Shown here: in pieces, positions 21,701 through 33,700 of the stretch
Numbering within the stretch: position 1 is the first letter of the stretch
Layout of the letters: every line of letters starts with the position of its first letter
From: Isoetes engelmannii
Lineage: Eukaryota > Streptophyta > Lycopodiopsida > Isoetales > Isoetaceae
Direction: 5' to 3'
Assembly (NCBI GenBank): GCA_011763485.2
Contig: JAANSK020248163.1
Location: forward strand, 1-35,875
Length of the DNA stretch: 35,875 nt
The notes under the pieces: model-generated
What the model saw: only the letters and a program-made list of their open reading frames with translations
The model's database searches: none
What the model was told of the DNA's origin: nothing
Program-made: the position numbers and the translations under genes

Positions 21701-24700
21701 CTGGAAGAGAAAAATTAGAAGGAATACACACATAAATCCAAAGGACTATTACAATAGATTGAGCAAGATGTATACCCAAACCATTAGCAATAGCTATATG
21801 AAATCTATAACTGGTAAGTCAAGTGGAAAAGCTTTTTAATGCAGGTCAACATGGCATGCACAATGCATTAGAGATACTTGGCCAAAACCCTCCACTTGGT
21901 AAAGAAAGAAAAAAGAAAGTATTGTTTTTAACGTTCCCTCGTCCCCTAGAGGGCTTGGGTCATGGTTTGGACGGGCAGTGAGCACTGCTTCCAACAACCC
22001 AAATGTCTTTTAGTATATTTTTAGAACTTGCCGACCTAAGGTTAAAACCCTGCAACATTGTTGTTCATTATTTGATCATATGTTCGAATACCATTACACC
22101 TTAGACCACCGTAAAAAATGAGACATTTTATGAAAGAACTATCTTAATATTATATGCAAATCTTAATATTATATGCAAATACTGCTTTGCCGATTATATA
22201 GATAGGGCTCAAAAGGATGAGCTAATAGCCTGATTAAACTAAAAATGGAATTGACACTCCCTATTCTTCACTCTTCATGCCGAAATCGCTACCCCCTTGC
22301 AACTTACTCACCTCTCTGCAGCTCTTGGCAACATAGAAAGGCTTTAGTGCGGCGTCAGGGGGTGCTTACACCTTCCTCCTTACTTCTCACCCTTCTAGGG
22401 TATTCCTCCTGATCCTTGATTTTTCTCCCACCGCACCAACTTACCAGATATTTGTACCAGATTATCATCGTAAATAAAAAATTTAAAAAATTCCTATTGT
22501 AAACACATAACAAAAACTTGATATATACATATTCTGTGCCATCCCATTCATCTCGGCCCAAGAGCTGCATCACATAACGGGTCCATTGGACATGCTTGTC
22601 GGCCTTAAGACATACCCAAATCTTTTCAATTTTACGTCCATCAGCCACATTAGGCGCATGCACTCCTTCAATTTGTGCATCTTCGTCTTCAACCATTCCC
22701 CCCTCAGTTCTCCCTCCGCCTTATATCCTCTATATCCCCAACCTATCAGTGCAAAAGTATACAAGTTCTCCATGCTGTAACCTTCATCCAACGAATCGTG
22801 CAGATGATGAATCCTCATGCACCTGTAGCAGTGAATCCTCAAGCAATACGAACATGCCTTCTGCCTTTGAGAATAACAACCACAACTTCGTTGACAAAAA
22901 CAATATGCCACCTCCGACTCTGTTATTGGGCCTCACTTTCCCCGTGGCCGTGGCTCTTCCCTCTTCTCTTCGCTGTCATCTTCTACCTTTATTTTTCCCC
23001 TAACCAGTTCCCCCTGGATCACCTCCTTTTTCTAATTTATCATCTGTCGCTTTGCCAGCATTGTCCGACCCCAGAGTAGATCCTTTCCTTCTTCTGTGTC
23101 CTCTGCCATGCCTGCTCGCCTCAGATCCGCCATCACCATCTTTGCATACACAGTCCATTTGACTTTCCCTCTTCACATATATATTGCTAAAATTAGTGCA
23201 TTAAACGTGATGTGACCCATAGATTTTAGAGATTTGTATCACGTATCAATTCATATACCGTCTGCCGTCTGAATTCTTTCTGCAATCTTCGTACTACTTT
23301 TATCCGTTTGCGCCTCAACTGCCTATATATTGTGCCTCAACTGCCTATATATCTTGATTCGTCCACATCCTAAGGATTGGACACTTGTCATCTTCACGAC
23401 ACTCTGACATACCCTTGTTACTCAGTAACCGCCGTATTGCCTCACGCCTCAAGCGCAAACTGTTTATATTCTTTACATTCTTTCCCTCTGTCACTTTCGA
23501 TATTAATGGCCTGTATCTAGTTTGGGATATATTCACGCCCCTTTCGTCTATCCTAAATATTTCCTTATGTGGCCCATAGGTTATAAGGAAACGTTAATTT
23601 AGAAATGATATTAAGACTTCTATTCACGTGGTCATCCTATTCCTTATAAGCTCAATTTTATTTACATTCATGTTTTTGCTGAAGGCATTATAGGCCATCA
23701 TTGTATTCAGATTCAATCCCTTAAAAGATCAGTCACTCTTACTTTTAAAAATATTTTACAAGAGTATCAGAAAAAATCATCTATGTCTCTGTAGCTACAT
23801 CCCCCCCCCCCACTGGTTCAGATTCCCTTGCCGCCATCGCCGAGCATTTAGCTGTTATCGGGTTTTTATCTCCGCAAGGAATGCATACCCTAACCGTGTC
23901 AGCTGCCACCGCTTCATGATCCCCTTCCCTTTCTAGATCTCTCAAGCCTTGGAGCAAATTGAAGCACGCCATGCAGTTGATTGTGTCTTGGCACTGCGCA
24001 TCCTCGCTTTTTCGTACAATTAGACCTCTTTCTATTAGTATCTTCAGTTGGTACTCTGCTTCCAGCATCGGGGTAGTGTGGTGCAAATGGTTGCACCCCA
24101 TAGAATGCACCCGCCCGCACCTGGTGCAGGTCGAAAACCTTCGAAGACACTGATAATCGCTGCAGAAGCACCAAGGACCCAAGGCCTCTAATTCCTTGTT
24201 AAATGGCACTTCGAATCTGAGAGGGGCGCCGAAGGAGGATCCAGCCGAGCCCTCTTAGATCTGGTTGCATGTTGGTCCTCCATCACAAGTCCTTTCCCCT
24301 TTTCTGTCGGCATTTTCAGAGAGGGTGCTAGATGAATTCTTGAATAATCAGAGGCAAAAAGATCACGTGGCTTTATGCTAAACCCTCGGATAAACCCTAA
24401 ACCAGCTTCAAGTTGTTTTTTTTTTCGTATTTGTCCATCGTAAAAAAATAAAGTTAATTTGAAATAGGATAACATTAACTTTACTTTCTTATAACATAAA
24501 ATTTTGAAATAACAAATTAGTTAACAAGTAATGCCTTACTATATATTTTGTAATTATAAAAATGTACCCCCATATGAGCCACAGATATTCAAAAAGAACT
24601 TGGCAAAATTCATGCCATGTCTCAACGGCTATCAATTTTGAAAAATTGTAACCACAATTAGCCTAGAACCTTCCTTGGTTCTCTGCAACCATACCTTCTA

Positions 24701-27700
24701 CTATTATCGCATAGTCAAGATGATTCCCAAACATTCCCAGCATTATATATAATCCCTTCGTCTTATACTGTGTCTTGGCTAACAATAGCAGTAGATGGTC
24801 CTCTCTTAACTGCTAAAACACATGATAGTTTGTTTCAAAATACTGCCTCGGACTATTTCCTCTCCATAGATAGTGTTCTTTAACATCTTCTCTTGAGCTG
24901 TACAACAAATTACCTCCCTCTTTAGTTTATAAAGATAATCCAAGAACTCATCTGTGCTCATCATCCACACCTCCGGTTTCGGCCCCTAAACCCTTTAAAC
25001 GATCCACACAACTCCTAAACTCTATTGATGAGTCCTTGAATCTCCGCAACACTGTGGCCTGCTGCTCGTTTAGCTCATCAAAGATTCCCTGCAGCTGCTA
25101 CCCTTTGCATTAATAGAACAGTTTCTCCCTCTTGAAGGCAAGTGGAAACCATAACTGCTGCTGATCCGTCTTTTCCCTCCGAGGAACACCCTTACTAATC
25201 TACCCTACTTAAACTTAAAGCTCTCAGCAACTCATAAACTATGTATAACGGATATGCACTCGACCATTCTTCAAAAAACAAAGACTCGATATAGAACCAA
25301 ATGAAAGAATGTAACAATTTTGAATACCTACTTGGAACTCCTCCCTTTAACATCAGTCCGGCAGCGCCTACGTCTGTCCGACAGCACTTGATCACCATCT
25401 GTCCCCAAAAATCATCAACACCATGCTCGATAAGCTATCAGTTGCAGTAGGAATAAATTATTATCCTTATTGAGATTATGGAAGATGGTATGCAGGAAGT
25501 CTGCAATTATATGCAGATGACATGTTTCCTTTCAAGTCACAATGCTGAGAACTTGGAGTCTGCAAAATTGTGATTAGATACATTCTCACTAGCTTTTGGT
25601 GTTATTTATACGGTGGCATAAGTGTACAATATTCATGTTAGTGGAGGATGGAAAGAAATTATCGAGGGTTTGGAGAAACACTTATTTGGTGGTCTACTGC
25701 AAATTTCTCTTGTTGGTGGCACCATAGTGGCCAAGTCAGTCCTCAGCAATTTACATATCTATATGGACTCCTTATTGCTAGCCCCTCAAGTCAAAGTACA
25801 TGTAACTTATTATAATAGTCTAAAATTTCATATGGGCTAACTATTGAGAAGGTATTTGTGGTTAAGATGGCATGTTTCTAAGTGCATCCTTCTCAAATGT
25901 GTAGGTGGCGTGGGTATGATGGACTTCTTACAGCAAAGTAAGGTCCTCATTCTAATTCATTTGGAGGCAAAGATGATTCTCTTGGTTTATGCCTTCTCAA
26001 TCATAGCTCAAACAATCTCTCAATCATTGTATCCCTCTAGGCAAGAAAGGTAGTTAAACCAGTTCTACCTTGGGCACCATTCCATCCTCTCTCTCCATCC
26101 TTTTCAAATGCTTCTCCATTTCTATGAGGATTATTGGGAGCATATGATGAGGACATTTCTGGCCATGTCCTTCCACCCATGCTCTACTAGATATTCCACG
26201 GTGGTGTGTGCCACTGCTGCCAAACCTCTCAGCACCTCAACTTGTTGCATCAGTTCATCCCCTTATACAAAGATGATGGGTGTTAGCAAGTTTCTTTCCT
26301 ATTCGAGCATAGTATGAAGGTGATGGCCTAAGTTTTAGGCAAACTTCTTACTCTTCCATTGGGATGTGATGGCATGGGAGAATGTAGCAGAGAATTAGCC
26401 TCTTGTAGTGGAGGTTGGTGTCATGGAAACAGTGGCTTGGGATTGTCACAAGGATATCCAAAGATAAGTACTTGTCAGCTCCATATATCATTTCCTCTTA
26501 GCTCTACAACCCCTCCCACTATCATTTCCTCTTAGCTCTACAACCCCTCCCACTGCCAAAATAAAGCTAATACATTAACACAACATGTGGTTCAAGTTAA
26601 CTAGTTAAAGGTTCGGTAAGCAGTCTACAAAGCAATTGGGCATAAGAGACAAGGGGATGGCATTAGAAGCGCCCCCCTCCCCCCCCCCCCTCCCCCGGGG
26701 GGGAGGGGGGCAGAGTGTCTCTACGTAGGAGATCTATTGCCAACGTCGTCTCCTCCATGTGACATCCTCAGGTTGCAATGACCCATTCCAATCCAAGCAT
26801 ACCCCTTTGTAGTGGAAAGCTCGGAGAAGAGTGTATTCTACTTGCTATGAAATCTTTTGTTCTTTCATTTTCATTGCTTCCGTTCGATTTTCACGTCCTT
26901 ATGGCCTATTATGTTGTCTAGTCATAGCCATTCGGTCTTCGTGGACGTAAAAAATCTCTATTATATTCTATCATTGGCTGCAAAGGCTTTTAATTGAAAC
27001 CTTTTGGAGCAGAGCATTTTAATCATATTAGATGGTTGTAACAGCTCAATTATACAGGTCCCATGGCTAATACATCTCCTTGGATGCAAGAAGTTTTATT
27101 TTGTATTCCTGTAGGGTACAAAATTGCTAGTGGGGTACAATTTCTTGCGAAGCGCATAAGTAAATAAGCACTATGACACTATGAGAAGACCTGGACCATC
27201 ATGACCGTCAAAACTAATCAACGGCTCAAATTCCGCGATATGAGCCCGATGCTTCGTAACAGTAGGGGTCCTCCATTTGTGGCATTTGATTTGCTTAACC
27301 AAACAAAGCAAGCTATGTCTCATTGGAATCGGCATCCAAAACTAAGAATACTGATTTAATTGTAGCTTCTACCTGTGCATGTATTGAGCTGGTATCCATA
27401 AGGGAAAAGCATATATCTTACAAATGGCTTCATAAAATGTAATGTTGTCTGTTCCATTAGATTGGGGATGCAAAATCGAATTAGGAGGTCAAGTTTGAGT
27501 CAGTTTCATAAATAAATTTTTGTGAATCATCCAAAGAAAATATTTGGTCATGTGCTTGTCTGAATAATCACCAAATACTATGTTTTTAAGAACCGCAGCT
27601 TTTAAGCACTAGTAAGCGACGTTTGGAGGTGATTTCTACTACCCAGTAGCAATTCTATACCATTACAAAAAACAAATACACCCAAAAAAAGAAAAAGGGA

Positions 27701-30700
27701 AGAGGTAATTTACTTCATTGTATTCCGTAGTTTCATAAGAAAGAACAATTATTATGGTCATTGAGCGGATATAGAAAAAATTTAGTGTTTATACTAAGCA
27801 AAGTTTAAAGTCTATATCAGTAATAAAAATAGATTTGCATCACTATAGAATAAGTTCTCACACAATGTACAATATAGTGGACTTTGTGGTGCCCTTTTAA
27901 CACGTTATACATTAATTTACGAATAACTATCTTCTTTGACTTCAGGGCCTCAATTCTGGTAATGCTTACGGGTGACTATCTTCAATTGATGCTCACATGA
28001 AACTTTCATCCACCCAGGCTTCGAAATCCCCAAGAGCTCTATCCAGACAATTTGCCAGATGTCACGCCCAACCGGATTTTGTATAGAAGTTGAGGCATAT
28101 TTGCCGGATTTTGACAAAAACCCCACAATTTTATTTTTATTTTTTTGAAGAACTAAATCTCAATAAATTAAAAGAATAGCAATGGTACAAAGTAATTGAA
28201 GAGGAAAGTGAACTGCCCCAAAGGGACAACAACACCCCACCACTCCATCATCTCATCACTTACGACTGAACAAAGTGCCCATCATCATCCACAACATTCA
28301 GGAAGTCCCGCCAAATGGCGAACTTCCGCTCCGCCAGTCCCAGAAAAACCAAGAAACTCTGGAATAATTTATACCTAAGACGGGGGACCAGAGAGGCCGA
28401 AGGCCGCTGGATCCCCTGAAAAATCCACTGCCGCCGCCGTTTCCAGATCAACCATACCAGCCAAACCACACATAAATGCAAGGCCTGCTCCCTCAAAAGA
28501 GGCCAAGCACCTGGATACAAATGTAGCAGCAACTGCTGGCTAGTCAGCCGCACCTGGAACCGAGCCCAAACCCAGTCCCAGGCCGTCTGCAAGTGGGGGC
28601 AGGGGACCAAACAATGCTCCACCGTCTCAAGATGAAGACCACAACAAGGGCACAGAGGACTCACCTCTGGCCTAAATCTACTCACCAGGGCATTCACCCT
28701 GATACAACGGTGCACCACCTGCCACATAAGCACCACAATTTTTGCCGGCAAATAACAACTCAAACCGGAAAATAAGGATTTCTATCGGAAACTTAGGAGA
28801 TTAACCCCCTGTTTTTCAATGCCTGCATCCACCCCCCTCAGGTTGTACTTGTTCCATTCCATTAGCAGTACCAAAAGTGCACGATGCACATGAGCCGGCT
28901 TATGCTTACCACCATTTGCAAAAACTTATAAAATTCAATAGGTGCATTAATGTAAGATGATTTGAGAAGGACACAACGTGCAATATTGGTGTGGAATTGT
29001 ACATCTCATAGACCAGTTTGTTCTTCTTATTCTTCTTTGTTTTCGAGAATGTCATCTTGTGTATAAGAGATAAGAAGTTTTAGAGTTATGTTAAATTTTT
29101 GTGGTCATATGTTTAGTTAGTTGGTTATAAAACCTAACACACATAGTATGCAATCGTTAACTAACTTTGATATCATCTATATTTACTTATATAAAATTAA
29201 GAAAAGCATTCCTGTCTAACTTGTGATTAGGTGAATGCCATCTTCCTTTCAATCTTAGTTGTTAGAAAATAATGTTTACATTTTTAGATTGAAGGAATAG
29301 CATTATCTTTACACACAAATGGTGAAGATGGAATTGATGGACATCCTCAAGATATACAAAGAAGAAAGGATCTATTTGGGGAAAATAACTATCCAAGAAG
29401 GCCAACTAAGACATTTTGGGTACTAATCTATTATAATCTTCAATCAATAAATACTAAAATTTTAAGTAGTATTCTCATTTTCTTTTTCCAGGTTTCAATT
29501 TGGGAGGCATTTCAGGATACCACATTGGTTATATTAATAATATGTGCCATTGTATCATTAACCCTTGGAATGATTACAAAGGTAAGGTTTGAATCAATTG
29601 ACTTGATTTAACTACTATTTGAATGAGGGAGAGCAGGCGGCATTTTTTTGTTCATTAGTTCATGAGATGCATGCACAACATAGTCCTCGTGGTCCTACAT
29701 ATAGACATATAGTACATGTGTAGGATAAAAAACAGAAGTCCCAAGTATTTGTTTGTTTATTAACAAACAAACATTTGACACTCTTCCCTCAACTGACTAT
29801 GAATATCTGTGTCCACATGGATATCTGCGTCCTGCACTATGACTTGAGTAACCACAAGAATATTGCATCATGAACTCCATAATATCCTTCATTCCCCCTT
29901 CATGGGTAATATTTTGTGTATTTAAAGACCTAGCTGAGGATATATTACAGCTTCGTTCAGCAGAGGCTTCTTGGCCACGTGCATCAGCGTACACCGCACA
30001 TCCAGTCACACGCTATGGCAGACAGTTACTTCAGATGTGCAATATCTTTGACTTGGTTATCTGCAATGGTCTCACACAGTGGCCATCCTCCTCTAGCTTC
30101 ACATCCCGACAGAAGAACCAGGGAGGTGGTTGCAGCATAGTCGACTACATGTTGGTGGCTGAGAGGGATTTGCACCTTGTCACAAACCTGCAGATCGACA
30201 CCAAAAGTAGAGATGAAGAGGTGGATTCAGACCATCAACCCCTCTTCCTTCAACTAACATGGCAGCCTATTCAAATTCGATGCCCGGATGCCCTTTGTTT
30301 GCCTCAGTGGGCTTGGACTATGATCATGTAGAGTCATATGCCGATATGCTCACAGGTGAGCTAGCAGGAGTGTTGTAGCTCCCTATGTGACTGGCCAGTT
30401 GATCATTGTACTCCTCACTGCTGCCGAGAGATGCTTTGGGAGATCCCCTCCACGAAGACCCTTACGCACTATAAATTTCCCTCAGAATCGGTGGTTTGAT
30501 GCTGAATGTAAAGAACTTAAACGCTTGCTTTGACAAATCACGGATCCTGCTCTGCGAATACCAGCGACCAAGCAGTGTCGCACTTTTGTCAAAACCAAAA
30601 AAACCTAGTACATTGCGAGTCATCAACAATATTCAAATCTCGCTCTGCTTGCTCTGCTTGTCAAAAGAGAAGTTGGCTACCCGTACTATATTTCTCATAT

Positions 30701-33700
30701 AAAATACGCTATTTATTGATGCAAAGAAAGAGTTGGTGATCGTCAATGGCATCTTTATGCTAAGGTTGTAGGATGTTTGTTAGGATCACAAGAGATATAT
30801 GTTTTAAAATTTCTGGGAAAAAAAAAAAAAAATCTGAAAAAAAGATGAAAGAAATAGCATATAATAGTTAGACTTATATGCTTAGTCTTATTTTTTTCTA
30901 GGGCTATAAAAGAGGGTGGTATGATGGCACAAGTATTGCGTTCGCTATTATCATTATTGTAATTGTCACAGGTATGTTTTTTATTTGTAGTAAGATTGGT
31001 ATAATAGTTTCAAGTTGTTGTTAACACAAGGTTTATTTGTAGCTTGTAGTGATTATAAACAATCTCTACAATTTCGCAAACTTAATGAGGAAAAGAAAAA
31101 CATGAAAATACAGGTACCAAACATCCAAATTATATGCAGCAACTTGAAGACTAATAAATTTGTATTCTTTTAGGTTGTTAGGGGCGGACGAAGATCTCCC
31201 TTATCTATATATGAGATCGTTGTTGGAGATATTGTGCCTTTAAACATTGGAGATCAAGTAACACTCTCTAATAGTAGATTATGTATCCTTCATTCTCTTG
31301 ATATTGGTTGTCATTGGAGGTCAACAAGATTATGTTCTATTATTTGTCAAACATAGTGATATTGCAGAATAGTTGAACTCACGTATCCCTCTGAACTAAT
31401 ATAATGAGTGAATGAGCACATCTGTGAGACCATCAAGTCTACACGATACTTACAATTATGTAATTTTCATCATTAGCTTTAAACTGTATAATAAACATCT
31501 GAGATAGATAGCTCATTAGCAAACCCCCCCCCCCCCCCCCCCCCCCCCCAATACCACAATATTCAATTATTTTAATGTAGTAAAATATTTCATAATGATA
31601 AGGCCTTGCGACTCGACCTATATGTAATAGGAACACTAACCCCCTCACCCAACATATATGGTGTCTATTGGACATGGTGTGTAGACTATGAGGTATTGTT
31701 GCGCTGCATACATAACCATAGGGTTGATCTCTTTCTATAGAAGTCCATCATCCCTTGTGCATTTATCCACAACTTATCAATGGGCTTAGTCCTGAACAGA
31801 CCTTGTATTGCTGTTGGCTTTTCTGATAGGTTGCATATTGACAGTAACACATAGCGTGGTAGAGCAAATTTCTTGAACCTTGTTCTAACTCCATACAATT
31901 ACAAGCTCAAAATCTTATCTCAACTCATTTTGATCGTTTCTTTGTTTAAGTTGAAGGGTGTTGTTGAGCCTGAAAACAAAGCACCAAATGCATCAAAGGA
32001 ATGAAATATACAATTGCATCAATGCTAGAGCGAAGCAATATGGTCGTATCTAAGCCTAAACACCTTGAAGCAAAACGCCTGCATTAGAAACCTTTTATAG
32101 CTTGTTTTTGACTCACATATGGTTGGAAGAAGCAATTTCTTCAAACCCATCCTAAACTTCAAGAACGTCCGAGTAAATCGAGTCAAACATCTATATGCGG
32201 CATCTCAAAAATCATGCCCTACATCTTGCAAAAGTCAACTAAGGGGGTTTTTAAGGTTCTTTTTTGGCTTCAGCTTCCTGAGATCCTCCCCTCCCCCCTC
32301 CCTTTTTGGGAAGGTTTTTTTTTGGCTTTTTAATCTCAACCCTTGGAGGCTTTTTACGCATAGACGCATCGATATTATACAAGATTCTAATCTACTATTG
32401 AAAAATTAACCTTTCAAAGGATTTTAATCAGATATTGTCTTCTATGATTCAATGAAGTTTTTCTCTCTCTTGTATAGGTACCAGCAGATGGGCTTTTAAT
32501 CCAAAGCAGTTCACTTGGCATAGATGAATCCAGTATGACCGGCGAAAGTGAGATGGTACATTATTTTGTGCCTAGCACATTTGCACACTAACTAAAATTT
32601 GGCTGCCAAAAAGTGGCATATAAGACCATGGGGTGCATTTGTTAAAAGTGGTATTCTCCTTCCTATATGCTTTCAACATTCAATCAACTATCATCTTCCA
32701 ACTCCTTCAATGTCACAAGAAGAATTGTATATTTTGCGAGTCTTTTTCTCATCTGTTGTTTCGCATGTTCTATGGACATTTAGGTATGTTGAACTTCTAA
32801 GTTACAAAAATGAAAGGTAAGTGGGGTTCTTGAGTCTAGTTTTAGTGATCGGATCTGGCAAGCAATTAGTCCCCTATCTCTACCTCAACCTTCCTCCTGT
32901 ATTGCTTCCTCCCCAATCTTCACTTTAGCTTCTTCTTATCGTATCACTAATTCATGGCTTTCACTTTATATATAGGTATATAAAGATTCTACAAATCCAT
33001 TTTTACTATCAGGGTGCAAGGTTGTTGACGGCTTTGGATTGATGTTGGTATTTTTCATAGCCTTCTTGCATCTTATGGTATATTGTATATTTCTATGCTA
33101 TATAAGAAAGAGCAAGAAACAGATAATAATTCATAAATGGATGCCATTCAATAAATCCTCTATAAGGGTACATTAGGATCCACATTTAAGTTGACTTTTA
33201 CCATTAAGTTGACCGGGTGATTGTCCATAGGCCAAGTTACTTAGAGAGTTTGGTTAAGCTAACTTAATGAAAAATCCATTCTTGCTTGTCTAGTTAAGAA
33301 TCTTGGTTAAAAATAACCCCATCAAAATCACACACGTCAATTAAGGTAGTTTAAGTTTGGCTTAATTTAGCTAATAGCATGAATATAGGAAACTAGACTT
33401 AAAGTGACTAGGCTGTGAATGTACCCTAAGACATTCATGAAGTCCTTACAAGAGACTAAGGGGCTACCTTGAAACTTTGATAAGACCATCATTATGATCT
33501 GACGTTCATATATGTAATCAAAAATTTCAAATTAAATTAATTAGGGTGTGAATGTACCCTAATACATTCATGAAGTCCTTACAAGAGAATAAGCGAGCAT
33601 CTTATTGAATAACCATCGTCGTGTTTGAACGAGCCTTAAATCCGGTGGTTGTTAAATAAGGCCCTCAGAGAATAAGGGGCTACCTTGAAACTTTGATAAG

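Noticed and set aside
22586-23079. Plus-strand frames of 64-135 codons
   Set aside because: They run opposite to the Cys/His-rich minus-strand remnant and are Ser/Pro/Leu-rich, as expected for an antisense shadow.
28123-28742. CCACAATTTT on both sides of the zf-RVT LINE piece as a target duplication
   Set aside because: The right copy lies inside conserved coding sequence (AKIVV), so the 10-bp match is probably chance.
31439-31675. Minus-strand frame with poly-Gly
   Set aside because: Created by the poly(C) tract.
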